The notes beneath the pieces were generated by a model. It was not told the origin of the DNA and did no database searches. It saw only the letters and a list, made by a program, of their open reading frames with translations. A DNA stretch of 64,000 nt from JAVSMW01 sp032027005. GTDB taxonomy: Bacteria; Bacillota; Thermincolia; Thermincolales; UBA2595. The DNA is taken from contig JAVSMW010000010.1 of NCBI GenBank assembly GCA_032027005.1, positions 1 to 64,000 on the forward strand, read 5' to 3'. Position numbers and translations under genes: made by a program. This document shows positions 50,096-60,134 of the stretch, one piece after another; the first letter of the stretch is position 1, and every line of letters begins with the position of its first letter.

Positions 50096-51994
50096 TTAGT
50101 TAACCAGTTCTTCTCTGACCAATTTCTCATCTAGATAGACCTGAATTTTCCCCTTATTATAATAGTTAATTAACGTGGTGAACCTCTCCCCGGAATTGTG
50201 TTCTTCCGGACCAAGGGCCACCCGGGTGCCGGTTACATCTGTAACTACTATCTTAACTGTATGAATCATGCCATCATCCGGTATAGGCACGTCTACCTGG
50301 ACCATCTTCGCTTTAGGCCCGGGACCCGCGCTGAGAACAATGCTCACAGTGTCCCCCTGATTAAGCTGGACATCGGCAGCCGGGTTTTGACTGATAACAA
50401 GACCTTGCGGAAAATCAGTGCTTTCTTTTTCTGCCGCCTGGGGATTAAGCACAAGACCGGCATCCTTCAGGGCCGCCTCTGCTGCCTCCCGGGTCAATCC
50501 AACCAAATTCGGCACCGTCGTAGGTTTGGGTTCGGCACCTTTGCTGATGACGAGCTTGACGGTACTACCCTCAACAGCATCACTACCGCCACTCGGAGTC
50601 TGGGATATGACCGAACCGGCGGGCACTTCATTACTAAATTCTTCTGAGTGAGAAACATCAAATCCAGCGTTGCCAATGTCAACTTCGGCAGCTGCTTTCT
50701 CTTTTTTCACTACATTAGGAACCTGCACATACTTTGGCCCATTGCTGACAATCAGGACAATTTTAGTATTCTGCTTCACAGTACTCCCGGCAAAAGGATC
50801 CTGGGAAATAACATTTCCGTTAGGGACCGTCGGGTCATTGCGAAGCTGGGGATTATAGTCCAGTTGATTTTTTTCGAGAATTATTTTAGCCTCTTCCAAG
50901 GGCTTATTTTTAACATCGGGAACCCTTACATCCGGCACATTTAGATATGAATTCAAGCCTAAGAAGGCACCATAAACGGCCCCTGCCAGCAGACCAAGCA
51001 CAACAGCCACAAGGAATACTTTCGCCATGGGCCGCATTTTTTTCTTCTTTCTTTTACGATATTCGTTTTCCTCATCAAAGGGCATATCTTTGGTGATAAT
51101 TACCGGGCCACTCAGCACCCTAGTGGCAAACTCGTCCGCATCCATCACCCTGGTATCATCAGGTCCGCCGCCGGTGGTCAGCCTGCGCAAATCCCGGGCC
51201 ATATCCCCGGCACTCATGTAACGCATGGTCACATCCTTCTCCATGGCCCTCAGAATGACACGTTCCAACTCGGGGGAAACCTGAGCATTAATCTTACTCG
51301 GGGGCAGCGGTGATTCCTGGATATGCTTAAGGGCCACAGCTATTGGAGTCTCCCCCTCAAAGGGGACCTTGCCCGTGACCATTTCGTAGAGCACCACACC
51401 GGCCGAGTAAATATCGGATTTGGCCCCAGTTACCCCGCCTTTGGCCTGTTCCGGCGAAAAATAATGGACAGACCCGACGATGGTACCTGAATCAGTTACA
51501 GTGACAGAACTTATCATCTGGGCAATCCCAAAATCAGTGACCTTGACCCGGCCATTGTCAGTGACCAGGATATTATGGGGCTTGATGTCCCGGTGCACAA
51601 TTCCGTGTTCATGGGCGTCCTGGAGGCCAATACAAATCTGGCTCGCTATATCAATAGCCTGATGCACAGGCAGCTTCCCGTTTTCCTTGATAATTTGCTT
51701 TAAATTGCGGCCTTCAATATATTCCATGACGATATAATGGGTATCCCGCTCCTGCCCAACGTCATAAACACTGACAATATTGGGATGTGACAGCTTGGCA
51801 ACTGCCTGGGCCTCCCGCCGGAAGCGCGCAACAAACTCCTCATCACCGGTATATTCTGGACGCAGCACTTTCACTGTTACAGGCCTGTTCAACAGTGTAT
51901 CCCTGGCTTTATAGACCAGGGCCATGCCACCGCCCCCTAGCTGGGAGATTATTTCATACCTGTTTCCCAATAAACTTCCTATCACAGTTCTCAC
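50096..51994 (-). CDS. prkC: PASTA-domain serine/threonine protein kinase
   Basis: PrkC senses muropeptides and phosphorylates cell-wall and growth proteins. The 632-aa protein has a Hanks kinase domain (GGGGMALVYKARD, VHRDIKPHNILV, DFGIAQM, about residues 10-270), one membrane helix (VFLVAVVLGLLAGAVYGAF, about 328-346), three extracellular PASTA repeats (starting near VRVPDVKNK, YVQVPNVVKK, TTVPNLVGLT) and a C-terminal beta domain. It overlaps pbpA by 4 nt; the phosphatase partner is in the same run. Confidence 0.95.
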   Translation of the reverse strand: MRTVIGSLLGNRYEIISQLGGGGMALVYKARDTLLNRPVTVKVLRPEYTGDEEFVARFRREAQAVAKLSHPNIVSVYDVGQERDTHYIVMEYIEGRNLKQIIKENGKLPVHQAIDIASQICIGLQDAHEHGIVHRDIKPHNILVTDNGRVKVTDFGIAQMISSVTVTDSGTIVGSVHYFSPEQAKGGVTGAKSDIYSAGVVLYEMVTGKVPFEGETPIAVALKHIQESPLPPSKINAQVSPELERVILRAMEKDVTMRYMSAGDMARDLRRLTTGGGPDDTRVMDADEFATRVLSGPVIITKDMPFDEENEYRKRKKKKMRPMAKVFLVAVVLGLLAGAVYGAFLGLNSYLNVPDVRVPDVKNKPLEEAKIILEKNQLDYNPQLRNDPTVPNGNVISQDPFAGSTVKQNTKIVLIVSNGPKYVQVPNVVKKEKAAAEVDIGNAGFDVSHSEEFSNEVPAGSVISQTPSGGSDAVEGSTVKLVISKGAEPKPTTVPNLVGLTREAAEAALKDAGLVLNPQAAEKESTDFPQGLVISQNPAADVQLNQGDTVSIVLSAGPGPKAKMVQVDVPIPDDGMIHTVKIVVTDVTGTRVALGPEEHNSGERFTTLINYYNKGKIQVYLDEKLVREELVN

Positions 51995-53388
51995 CTCTTC
52001 TGTCCAATTACCTTTTTGATTATGTCACCGGCTATGGGTGCAGCTTCCCGGCCTCCGGCACCTGCATTTTCCACAATTACACCGACCGCAACCAGGGGAT
52101 TTTCAGCCGGAGCAAAGCCAATAAACCAGGCATGGGTCTGACCGTGGGGATTCTGAGCCGAACCGGTTTTCCCGGCCACCCGGACTCCCGGCAAAGCTGC
52201 CGCCGTACCTGTTCCTTCATTAACGGTCAAAATCATTGCTGCCGCTAAAGTTTTAGCTATGTCCGGACTCGCGGCAATACGGAGCTGTTTGGGCTGTGTT
52301 GACTTTATCCGCACTCCACCCGGCTCCCGTACTTCATCAACCAGTGTAGGGCCCATCATAACCCCTTCATTGGCAATGGCTGCCGCCACCATGGCCATGC
52401 TTAGGGGCGTAACCAATATCCGGCCCTGGCCGATGGCACTTTCCCCCAGTTCAAGTTTTGACATGCCTGCCGGTTGAGGCAAATTACCCTCTTCAGCAGC
52501 CAAATCAAAAGGAAGGGGCCTGCCAAGACCAAAGTTCCGGGCTGTTGTCAGTAAATTCTCCGCCCCCTGCTCAAGGCCCAGAGTGGCAAAAACATAATTG
52601 CTTGACCTGGCCAGAGCCTGGGCAAAATTCAGCCTGCCAATGGCCTGTCTGTCCTCAATACGCCTGCCTTCTATTGTAATATATCCCGGTGCGTCAAAAA
52701 TCCGCTGGGCAGTATCCGGATTTTGGTTTAAGGCACCGGCAACAGTAATTACCTTAAAGGCCGAGCCGGGCGGATAAAGACCCTGAGCAGCCCGGTTCAG
52801 TAAAGGGCTGGCGGGGTCATTAATGAGGCTCTCCCAACCGGTATCAACCTTGGCGGGGTCAAAGCCAGGCTTACTGACCATAGCCAGGATTCGGCCGGTG
52901 GATGGCTCTAAAGCTACTACCGCACCGCGGCGGTCTCCCAGCAGCCGGTATGCCTCCCGCTGTAAGTTGACATCTATGCTTAATATAATATCATTTCCCT
53001 TTTTATTTTTACCTACCCTCTGGACGGCCCAAAAATCGTCCTCTGCAAGGTCCCTGTCAAAGCCCAGCAGAATCGGGTTGTAAGCGGCCTCAAGGCCCCA
53101 CCGGCCATACCGGCCGGAAATATATCCGGTAATTCCGGATGTCACCGGTCCGTAGGGGTATTGCCGAAACCTGCCCTTAGGACCGCTGACCGTCTCAGCC
53201 AGGATCTGGCTGTTCCGGTCCAAAATCCGGCCCCGCTCAACAGCCTCTTCGAGAAGCTGCAATCGCCTGTTGCGCGGGTGGTTCAGTAAATAGCCGGCAT
53301 GAAAAACCTGCAGATATGTCTGGTAGCCAATAATCACAAGGAAAGCGGCAAATACCAGCCCGGCAATTTTGACCATGTTCCTGTTCAT
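51991..53388 (-). CDS. pbpA: Penicillin-binding protein (transpeptidase, PBP2/FtsI-like)
   Basis: A class B-like transpeptidase of 465 aa with an N-terminal membrane anchor (IAGLVFAAFLVIIGYQTYL), a short linker domain and a transpeptidase domain with GSAFKVI (SxxK), SSNYV (SxN) and KTGSAQ (KTG). ATG 53388 is chosen, behind AAGGATGG. It pairs with the FtsW/RodA-type protein upstream, as usual in this actinobacterial/clostridial cluster. Confidence 0.92.
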   Translation of the reverse strand: MNRNMVKIAGLVFAAFLVIIGYQTYLQVFHAGYLLNHPRNRRLQLLEEAVERGRILDRNSQILAETVSGPKGRFRQYPYGPVTSGITGYISGRYGRWGLEAAYNPILLGFDRDLAEDDFWAVQRVGKNKKGNDIILSIDVNLQREAYRLLGDRRGAVVALEPSTGRILAMVSKPGFDPAKVDTGWESLINDPASPLLNRAAQGLYPPGSAFKVITVAGALNQNPDTAQRIFDAPGYITIEGRRIEDRQAIGRLNFAQALARSSNYVFATLGLEQGAENLLTTARNFGLGRPLPFDLAAEEGNLPQPAGMSKLELGESAIGQGRILVTPLSMAMVAAAIANEGVMMGPTLVDEVREPGGVRIKSTQPKQLRIAASPDIAKTLAAAMILTVNEGTGTAAALPGVRVAGKTGSAQNPHGQTHAWFIGFAPAENPLVAVGVIVENAGAGGREAAPIAGDIIKKVIGQKR

Positions 53389-53389
53389 T

Positions 53390-54652
53390 TCAGGACCCAT
53401 CCTTAGCAGAAATGTTAATTAGCAAGCCCAGCAAGATATAGCTGGAAACCAGGGAACTGCCGCCATAACTCACAAAAGGCAGGGTCACCCCTGTCAGGGG
53501 AAACAGTTTGATGACACCGCCAACTATGACGATGGTTTGCACAGCCAGCAGGGAGGTAAGTCCCGATGCCAGCAGACTGCCAAACCCAGACCGGGCAGAC
53601 ATAGCAATCCGGTAGCCCCGGTAGATCATCAGGCAATATAACAGCAACAGGGCAACCGCTCCCAGGAAACCCATTTCCTCACTCCAGGCCGAATAGACAA
53701 AATCCGTATGTACTGCCGGAATCAGATTGGGGCGGCCAAGTCCCAAACCTGTTCCATAAAAACCGCCGGAACCGATAGCAAACAGGGACTGCACTATCTG
53801 GTATCCTTTGCCGTCAATATCATGCCAGGGATTCAGCCAGATGTCCACCCTGACCTGAACATGCCGGTATAATAAATAACAGAGCCAAGCTCCCAGAGAA
53901 AAGAGCAAGGTTCCAGAAATTATGTAAGACCATCGGCCGGCAGCAATGAAAATCATGGCCAAAAAGGTTCCGAAAAATATTAAAGCAGTCCCCAGATCAT
54001 TTTGAAATATCAGCAGGACCAGAGAAAAACCCCACATTACAACCAGAGGTCCCACATATTGAATACTGGGAACCGGAACACCCATAAGCTCTGTTGTGCC
54101 CTCTTTCAATATCTCTTTTTTCTCTTCCAGGTAGCTGGCGAGAAAAATAACCAAGATTATCTTCACAATTTCGGAAGGCTGAAACTTGAAAAAACCAAAA
54201 TTTATCCAACTGCGGGCTCCTCCGGTTTCCGTGCCTAAAATCAGGGCAGACAAAAGGAGCAGCAGCCCGGTGAATATATATGTATATTTGTAATCTTCCA
54301 GATTTTTATAATTTGGCAGGCCTTTTACTGTCACCAAAAAAGCAGTTAACCCCGCCAGCAGCCAGAACAACTGTTTTTCCGCAATTTCCGGAGACAGGCG
54401 CAGGATAACCAGCATTCCGGCCACATTTAGCATAGCAGTTAAAGGCAGGAGCAGCATATCACCCCCGACTCCCCAGCGGGCCAGCAAAAAATGGACAGCC
54501 AGATAAGATGCCGTTACTGCCAACAGCAATCCAACGGGAAGCTTATAGCTGGTCATAAAACCGGCTGCACCCAGGTTTAACATCCCCAGCAATAAAAAAA
54601 CAAAAACGTATATTAATAATGTGCCCTCATGGCCTCGTTTCTTCAACAACAT
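53390..54652 (-). CDS. FtsW/RodA/SpoVE-family glycosyltransferase
   Basis: A polytopic SEDS protein of 420 aa with about ten hydrophobic segments. Conserved motifs include WINFGFFKFQPSEIVKIILV, TDFVYSAWSEEMGFLGA and TGVTLPFVSYGGSSLV. SEDS proteins polymerise lipid II together with a class B PBP, which here is the next gene. Whether it serves division, elongation or sporulation cannot be told. Confidence 0.93.
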   Translation of the reverse strand: MLLKKRGHEGTLLIYVFVFLLLGMLNLGAAGFMTSYKLPVGLLLAVTASYLAVHFLLARWGVGGDMLLLPLTAMLNVAGMLVILRLSPEIAEKQLFWLLAGLTAFLVTVKGLPNYKNLEDYKYTYIFTGLLLLLSALILGTETGGARSWINFGFFKFQPSEIVKIILVIFLASYLEEKKEILKEGTTELMGVPVPSIQYVGPLVVMWGFSLVLLIFQNDLGTALIFFGTFLAMIFIAAGRWSYIISGTLLFSLGAWLCYLLYRHVQVRVDIWLNPWHDIDGKGYQIVQSLFAIGSGGFYGTGLGLGRPNLIPAVHTDFVYSAWSEEMGFLGAVALLLLYCLMIYRGYRIAMSARSGFGSLLASGLTSLLAVQTIVIVGGVIKLFPLTGVTLPFVSYGGSSLVSSYILLGLLINISAKDGS

Positions 54653-54666
54653 GGCTTAACCATCAC

Positions 54667-55395
54667 CTAAAGTTTTTCCACCTGGTACAGGACAACAGTA
54701 ATGTTGTCCGCTCCCCCCCGCTCCAGGGCTCTTTCGACCAAATGTTTGGCCCTCTCTCCAAGAGATTCTTCGTGACCTGCCATCTGCTTGATTTCTTCCA
54801 CATTGACCCGGTTGAATAAACCATCGGTACATAAGACAATGATATCTCCATGAATCACCGGTTCCGTCCTGATATCTACTTCCACATCCTGCGAAGTCCC
54901 GATAGCCCTGGTTAAAATATTTCTCTGGGGGTGATTTTGGGCCTCTTCTTCCGTTAACCCCCCGCTCTTTAATAATTCGTTAACCAGAGAATGATCATCA
55001 GTAAGCACTTTAATTTCATGTCCCCTGACCAGGTAGGCTCTGGAATCTCCGACATGGGCTATATGTATATCTGCTCCCTGAGGAATGATCGCTGTGACGG
55101 TGGTACCCATCCCGCGAAAATCATCACCGTGTTCTATAGCATATTCATAGACCCTGGAATTAGCGTATTTAAAGGCCTGCAGTAAAGACTGACCGGGCTT
55201 GGCGCGCAAATTTTCATGGTTCTCCCGCAAATAAAGGGCCAGTGAGTCAAGGGCCAATTTACTGGCAACTTCCCCCGCTTTATGCCCCCCCATACCGTCT
55301 GCTACTGCCAAGAGAGGAATATCTTCAAAAACACAACTGTTATCTTCGTTGTTTTTGCGGACTAGACCAATATGTGACAGCTTACTCCATTTCAT
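54667..55395 (-). CDS. stp: PP2C-type protein phosphatase (Stp/PrpC)
   Basis: A 242-aa metal-dependent phosphatase that reverses PrkC phosphorylation. It has VRKNNEDN, ADGMGGHKAGEVAS, HVGDSRAYL, GTSQDVEVD and LCTDGLFN, followed by GGADNITVVL. Its ATG overlaps the stop of the FHA gene upstream (ATGGAGTAA region), so the two are coupled. Confidence 0.95.
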   Translation of the reverse strand: MKWSKLSHIGLVRKNNEDNSCVFEDIPLLAVADGMGGHKAGEVASKLALDSLALYLRENHENLRAKPGQSLLQAFKYANSRVYEYAIEHGDDFRGMGTTVTAIIPQGADIHIAHVGDSRAYLVRGHEIKVLTDDHSLVNELLKSGGLTEEEAQNHPQRNILTRAIGTSQDVEVDIRTEPVIHGDIIVLCTDGLFNRVNVEEIKQMAGHEESLGERAKHLVERALERGGADNITVVLYQVEKL

Positions 55396-55843
55396 ACTCC
55401 CACCTCACAAATTTGAAGGTTACCCCAGCTATTTTAATAGTGTCACCGTGATTTAAAGAAACAGGCTGATTGACTCGCACACCATTTATATATGTTCCAT
55501 TTACACTGTTTAAATCCTCTAAATAGTAATTTCGCTTTTGAAAAATAATCGCTGCATGGTCATGGGAAACAAAGGTATCTGTCAGGGCAATCTGGTGATT
55601 GGCTCCTCTGCCAACGGTTGTCTTATAACCGAGCTTGATAATATCCCCCTGTCGGAGGGCCGGATCACTACTCTCAGTGACCACCAGCTCTGCCCCAAAG
55701 GACGGTGTTTGGGCCATGTGGTCTGCAGCGGGTTTACCGGCTGACTGCCGCAGATCATTAAAAATAAAATAAAAAACACGCAGAATAAAGGCATACAGCA
55801 CAGCTAACAGACCAAATTTGAGAACCAGAAGGATAACCCCCAC
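55382..55843 (-). CDS. FHA-domain protein with N-terminal membrane helix
   Basis: A 153-aa protein. One membrane helix (LLVLKFGLLAVLYAFILRVF) is followed by a linker and an FHA phosphothreonine-binding domain (VGRGANHQIALTD, FVSHDHAAII, LEDLNSVNGTYINGV). It is the FhaB/FipA type that anchors signalling near the cell-wall machinery. GTG start, 4 nt after the preceding gene. Confidence 0.88.
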   Translation of the reverse strand: MGVILLVLKFGLLAVLYAFILRVFYFIFNDLRQSAGKPAADHMAQTPSFGAELVVTESSDPALRQGDIIKLGYKTTVGRGANHQIALTDTFVSHDHAAIIFQKRNYYLEDLNSVNGTYINGVRVNQPVSLNHGDTIKIAGVTFKFVRWEYEME

Positions 55844-55846
55844 CCG

Positions 55847-56656
55847 CTACACCACCTTGAACTCCAGGATAGTCGTGCCTATTCTGATCAAGTCGCCCGC
55901 AGCCAGCTTTTTTTTGCTGATCCTGGTCCCGTTCACATATGTTCCATTGGTGCTGCCTAAATCAGTCAGGAAATAATCCGCATCAACAGAATCGATGGAA
56001 GCATGCACCCGCGAAGCATTGGTGTCTTCGAGCCTGATATCACAGGTGCGCCTGCGCCCAATAATTACGCCTCGCCTGCCTAAAGGAAACTTCAGACCTT
56101 CTTTTGTTCCCATTTTCACCACCAATACAGCTGTGGGCCGGGGTTCGGCATCCAGCCTGGTCAGAGTTCCCTGGGTTTTGGCCTGAGGCAGGTTATGATA
56201 AAACCGAGCCTTGTCAACAACCAGTGTGTTCTGGCCTAGTACCGGCTCAGGAAGATTTTCCTCTTCTGGCGGCTGATGCAGGGGGATCTCCTCGGAAAAA
56301 TGGGTTCTTATGTTAACTGTTCCTATGAGCAGGTCTTCACTCCGTTCGAAGCTCACCCTGGGTGCCCCGACCATCTCATAGCCTTTATCTATAGCTTTAT
56401 TTTTTACAAATTCCTGAAGTTCTTCGGAGAGGGAATGCTGTACAGAATCGATGGTTTCCCAATCGGCCTGGCTGAGCAGCACGGTGTATTCATTAGGAAC
56501 GTATACCTTAGAAACACTGACATTTTTATTATCGCGCATAGCCCGCAGCAAATGTTTGGCGATTTCAGCAGGCTGAATGTGGGCCGCAAACTTGTGCTTA
56601 AAAAACCCTTCTATGTATTTTTCGGATAATTTTTCAAGTTTTGTCAGGAAACCCAT
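55847..56656 (-). CDS. DUF3662 and FHA domain protein (FhaA type)
   Basis: A 269-aa protein. Residues 1-130 match DUF3662 (FLTKLEKLSEKYIEGFFK, QPAEIAKHLLRAMRDN, VPNEYTVLLS); residues about 185-269 are an FHA domain (IGRRRTCDIRLED, SRVHASI, LTDLGSTNGTYVNG). ATG 56656 lies behind GGAGGTAG; the longer upstream frame overlaps rlmN and is not favoured. It is part of the kinase-phosphatase-FHA module. Confidence 0.9.
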   Translation of the reverse strand: MGFLTKLEKLSEKYIEGFFKHKFAAHIQPAEIAKHLLRAMRDNKNVSVSKVYVPNEYTVLLSQADWETIDSVQHSLSEELQEFVKNKAIDKGYEMVGAPRVSFERSEDLLIGTVNIRTHFSEEIPLHQPPEEENLPEPVLGQNTLVVDKARFYHNLPQAKTQGTLTRLDAEPRPTAVLVVKMGTKEGLKFPLGRRGVIIGRRRTCDIRLEDTNASRVHASIDSVDADYFLTDLGSTNGTYVNGTRISKKKLAAGDLIRIGTTILEFKVV

Positions 56657-56660
56657 TCTT

Positions 56661-57719
56661 CTACCTCCGTCCCGGTACGGATTGATCTCCGGAAACCCTG
56701 CGGCGCAGCTGACCGCAGGCGGCATCAATATCTCCGCCCATTTCCTTTCGGACAGTCACCGGAATCCCCAAAGCCTGCAGGGCAGCTTTAAATTCCTTTA
56801 CTCTGGCAGGCTCAGGTTTCTTATATGCTCTCTCCTCAACCTGATTTAAGGGAATAAGATTAACATGACATAAAAGCCCCTTTAGCAGCCGCCCCAGCTC
56901 AATGGCCTGTTCCCTGCTGTCATTGACACCGTTAATGAGAGCGTACTCAAAAGTAACACGCCGGTTGGTTTTCAGAACATAGTCCCGGCACGCCCGGAGC
57001 AGCTCGGCTATGGAATACTTCCGGTTAATAGGCATAATCCTGTCCCTGATTTCATCATTAGGAGCATGAAGTGAAATTGAGAGGGTGACCTGGTTATTTG
57101 CTTCGGCCAGCCGGAGAATGCCAGGAACCACTCCACAGGTGGACATGGTAAGATGTCGGGAACCGATGTTTAAGCCATCGGGGGAGGTAAGCAGGGCAAT
57201 AAATTTTAACACCTCATCAAGATTATCCATGGGCTCACCGGAACCCATCATGACCACACTGTCAATCCTCGACCCGGTCTTGGCCTGGATTCCCATAACC
57301 TGGGCATAAATCTCACCAGCCGAAAGATTCCGCACCAACCCTTCCATCGTTGAGGCACAAAACCGGCAGCCCATGCGGCAGCCTACCTGGCTGGAAACAC
57401 ATACACTGCACCCATAATCATGAGGCAAAAAGACACTTTCCACAGCATTACCGTCTGCCAGACCAAACAGATACTTGGTAGTGCCATCAGCAGAAGTCTT
57501 GGCGGTAATCACTGATAAACCCCCGGGGGCAGCTGAGTCCTGCAGTTTATCCCGGAGACTTCTAGGGAGATCTGTCATCTCACCAAATTGGACGGCTCCT
57601 TTCTGATGGACCCATTTAAAGAGCTGACGCCCCCTGTATTTTGGTTCACCGATATCCTGCATGAGCTGTTCGGTTTCAGCAATATTCAAATCCATGAGAT
57701 TAATTAAATCCAAGTTCAT
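56661..57719 (-). CDS. rlmN: Dual-specificity 23S rRNA/tRNA adenine C2 methyltransferase
   Basis: RlmN is a radical SAM methyltransferase acting on A2503 of 23S rRNA. The 352-aa protein has the cluster CRMGCRFCAS (Cx3Cx2C), MGSGEPMDNLDEV, STCGVVPGI with a catalytic Cys, and VRKEMGGDIDAACGQL with the second catalytic Cys. It overlaps nothing upstream and leads directly to the FhaA-type gene. Confidence 0.96.
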   Translation of the reverse strand: MNLDLINLMDLNIAETEQLMQDIGEPKYRGRQLFKWVHQKGAVQFGEMTDLPRSLRDKLQDSAAPGGLSVITAKTSADGTTKYLFGLADGNAVESVFLPHDYGCSVCVSSQVGCRMGCRFCASTMEGLVRNLSAGEIYAQVMGIQAKTGSRIDSVVMMGSGEPMDNLDEVLKFIALLTSPDGLNIGSRHLTMSTCGVVPGILRLAEANNQVTLSISLHAPNDEIRDRIMPINRKYSIAELLRACRDYVLKTNRRVTFEYALINGVNDSREQAIELGRLLKGLLCHVNLIPLNQVEERAYKKPEPARVKEFKAALQALGIPVTVRKEMGGDIDAACGQLRRRVSGDQSVPGRR

Positions 57720-57776
57720 TCACCGGCAATCATTTTTATTTTAACTGCAATAGTATTCTGCAGAAAGCGGTTGTCA

Positions 57777-59165
57777 TTATCCGGATTTTCTGAGGCGGGC
57801 AATAAAAAACCCGTCGGTCCCGTGAATATGGGGAAAAAACTGAATATACCCATTGGTCATGGTTTCGGTCCCAGGCATTTGGCTTAGGCTTTCCGGGAGA
57901 TGCCCGGCCAGGCTCTCCAGTTGAAAATCGCCGCATTGCTGCAGAAACTCATTAACCACATCAAGATTTTCCTCATGGGTAATGGTGCAGGTGCTGTAAA
58001 CAAGAACCCCTCCGGCCTTTAGACACTTTCCGGCACTTAAAAGAATCTTTAGCTGCAGCTTTGGCAGCTCTGAAATCTCTTCCGGCTTTTTGCGCCATCT
58101 GATTTCCGGCCGGCGGCGTAACACCCCTAGGCCTGAACAGGGAGCATCAACAAGGATGTAATCGGCCTGCTCCTTAAGGTCACGATCCAGGACGGCAGCA
58201 TCTAAGACCACCGGTTCGATGATGTTAATGCCCAGCCTGGAGGCGTTTTCCTCGATCAGTTTTATTTTATGTGGATGGATATCACAACTGATAATCCGTC
58301 CTGTATTTTTCATCAATTGGGCGATATGAGTCGATTTCCCTCCCGGCGCACTACAGGCATCGATCACCAGGCCTCCGGGCAGGGGATTTAGGGCATGGCC
58401 GACCAGGGTTGAACTTTCGTCCTGCACCATAAATAGACCTGTCCGGTGTGCGGCCATGGCACCCACAGACTTAAAACCGTCGATGACCAAAGTTTCCGGG
58501 GCCAGCCTGCCTTCCCGGGCTTCGATACCCTCACCGGCCAGGGTTTTCTGCAATTCTGCCCTGGAAGTTTTAAGGGTATTGGTCCGCACTGCATTGGGCG
58601 GGATTTCATTGTTGGCCCGGCAGAGCTTTTCAGCATCAGTGACCCCGTATTCCTCAATCCATCTGGCGACTAGCCATTCGGGATGGGAATATCTCACTGC
58701 AATAGCCTGAACCGGGTCTTGCTCAATATCAGGATACGCCAACTGTTCTTTGTTTCTGACCAGATTCCTTAAAACACCGTTGACTAATTTGACTGTCCCG
58801 GCATGCCCATGGATTCGCGCCAGGTTGGCAGATTCATTACAGGCTGCGGAATCGGGTACTTTGGCCATATAAATGACCTGGTAAGCACCCATGCGGAGGA
58901 TTGTTTTAATCCGGGCCGGCAGCTTGCTCAGTGGCTGTTTAAGGAACCCAGACAGGACCCAATCCAGGGTATTTAGTGTTCTTAAGGTCCCATAAACCAA
59001 TTCTGTGATAAAGCCACGATCTATCTTTTCAGGCTGGTATTTTTCCAGAACCTTGTTTAAGGCCAGATTGGAGTAGGCTCCTTCCTCCAAAACTGCGTGA
59101 AGTGCTTCACGAGCCATTTCCCGGGCATTTTTATTTTTCAAACTAATCGTCGTCCCTTCTCTCAA
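57777..59165 (-). CDS. rsmB: 16S rRNA (cytosine 967-C5)-methyltransferase
   Basis: RsmB methylates C967 of 16S rRNA. The 462-aa protein has an N-terminal NusB-like domain (about 10-140) and a C-terminal methyltransferase with DACSAPGGKSTHIAQ (SAM), VDAPCSGLGVLRR and the catalytic YSTCTI. The TTG at 59165 overlaps the fmt stop; another TTG 24 nt downstream has a better RBS spacing, so the exact start is uncertain. Confidence 0.94.
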   Translation of the reverse strand: MREGTTISLKNKNAREMAREALHAVLEEGAYSNLALNKVLEKYQPEKIDRGFITELVYGTLRTLNTLDWVLSGFLKQPLSKLPARIKTILRMGAYQVIYMAKVPDSAACNESANLARIHGHAGTVKLVNGVLRNLVRNKEQLAYPDIEQDPVQAIAVRYSHPEWLVARWIEEYGVTDAEKLCRANNEIPPNAVRTNTLKTSRAELQKTLAGEGIEAREGRLAPETLVIDGFKSVGAMAAHRTGLFMVQDESSTLVGHALNPLPGGLVIDACSAPGGKSTHIAQLMKNTGRIISCDIHPHKIKLIEENASRLGINIIEPVVLDAAVLDRDLKEQADYILVDAPCSGLGVLRRRPEIRWRKKPEEISELPKLQLKILLSAGKCLKAGGVLVYSTCTITHEENLDVVNEFLQQCGDFQLESLAGHLPESLSQMPGTETMTNGYIQFFPHIHGTDGFFIARLRKSG

Positions 59166-60121
59166 CCCAGTACAGTGCCTTTTGCCAATTGATGCCCACG
59201 GATGAAATCCAGAGCACTCATTCTCCTGCTGCCCTGCAGCTGTACTTCAGTCAGCGCAAGACAACCATTTCCCGTGGCCACCGCGAAGCCTACATCAGGT
59301 ATATGCCCTAAAATCTGTCCCGGAGGATAAACCGTGAGTTCCGGGATGGGCCCTGGAATACAATCGATGGTGCAGGCCTTAGAACCCCAGACCTTCAAAA
59401 CTTTATCACCAATCAAGGTAAAAGCTCCCGGCCAGGGGTTTAAACCCCTGATGAGGTTATAAATATCCATAGAGCTTTTAGACCAGTCTATTTTCTCTGT
59501 TTCTTTGTTCAGGAGTTGAGCATAAGTTGACAGCTGATGATTCTGTGGTGTTCTCTCAGCTGTCCCGGAAGAAATATCGCTAACAGTCCTAACCAGCAAT
59601 TGGGCCCCCAGAAGAGCCAATTTATCATGGACTGCACCGGTTGTATCATCAGACATAATTGGTATTGCCGTACTGTTAATCATATCACCGGTATCAAGGC
59701 CGCGCTCCATCTGCATGATAGTAACGCCGGTCTCCGGCTCACCATTAATCACTGCCCAGTGAATAGGTGCCGCGCCCCTGTATTTGGGCAGCAGGGAGGC
59801 GTGCACATTGATACAGCCATGCTTCGGCAGGTTCAGGATCTCTTCCGATAAGAGCTGTCCGAAGGCTGCCACAACAATCAGCTCTGGGGCCATTGTCTTT
59901 AAAAGAGCCAAAAATTCAGGAGTTTTTATTTTCTCCGGCTGAAACACATTAAGGCCATCCTCCAAGGCCGCTGCCTTCACCGGGGGAGGCGCCAGTTTCT
60001 GGCCCCGGCCTTTGGGCCGGTCCGGTTGAGTTACAACTCCCACCACCTGATGTCCGGCATTTAACAATGCCTTTAGGGATGGCACCGCAAAATCCGGTGT
60101 CCCCATAAAAACAACTTTCAT
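59162..60121 (-). CDS. fmt: Methionyl-tRNA formyltransferase
   Basis: Fmt formylates initiator Met-tRNA. The 319-aa protein begins MKVVFMGTPDFAVPSLKALL and has the folate and catalytic region CINVHASLLPKYRGAAPIHW (one residue of which is the catalytic Asn) and an OB-fold C-terminal domain. It follows def by 13 nt, as in most bacteria. Confidence 0.97.
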   Translation of the reverse strand: MKVVFMGTPDFAVPSLKALLNAGHQVVGVVTQPDRPKGRGQKLAPPPVKAAALEDGLNVFQPEKIKTPEFLALLKTMAPELIVVAAFGQLLSEEILNLPKHGCINVHASLLPKYRGAAPIHWAVINGEPETGVTIMQMERGLDTGDMINSTAIPIMSDDTTGAVHDKLALLGAQLLVRTVSDISSGTAERTPQNHQLSTYAQLLNKETEKIDWSKSSMDIYNLIRGLNPWPGAFTLIGDKVLKVWGSKACTIDCIPGPIPELTVYPPGQILGHIPDVGFAVATGNGCLALTEVQLQGSRRMSALDFIRGHQLAKGTVLG

Positions 60122-60134
60122 AAGTTAACCTCGC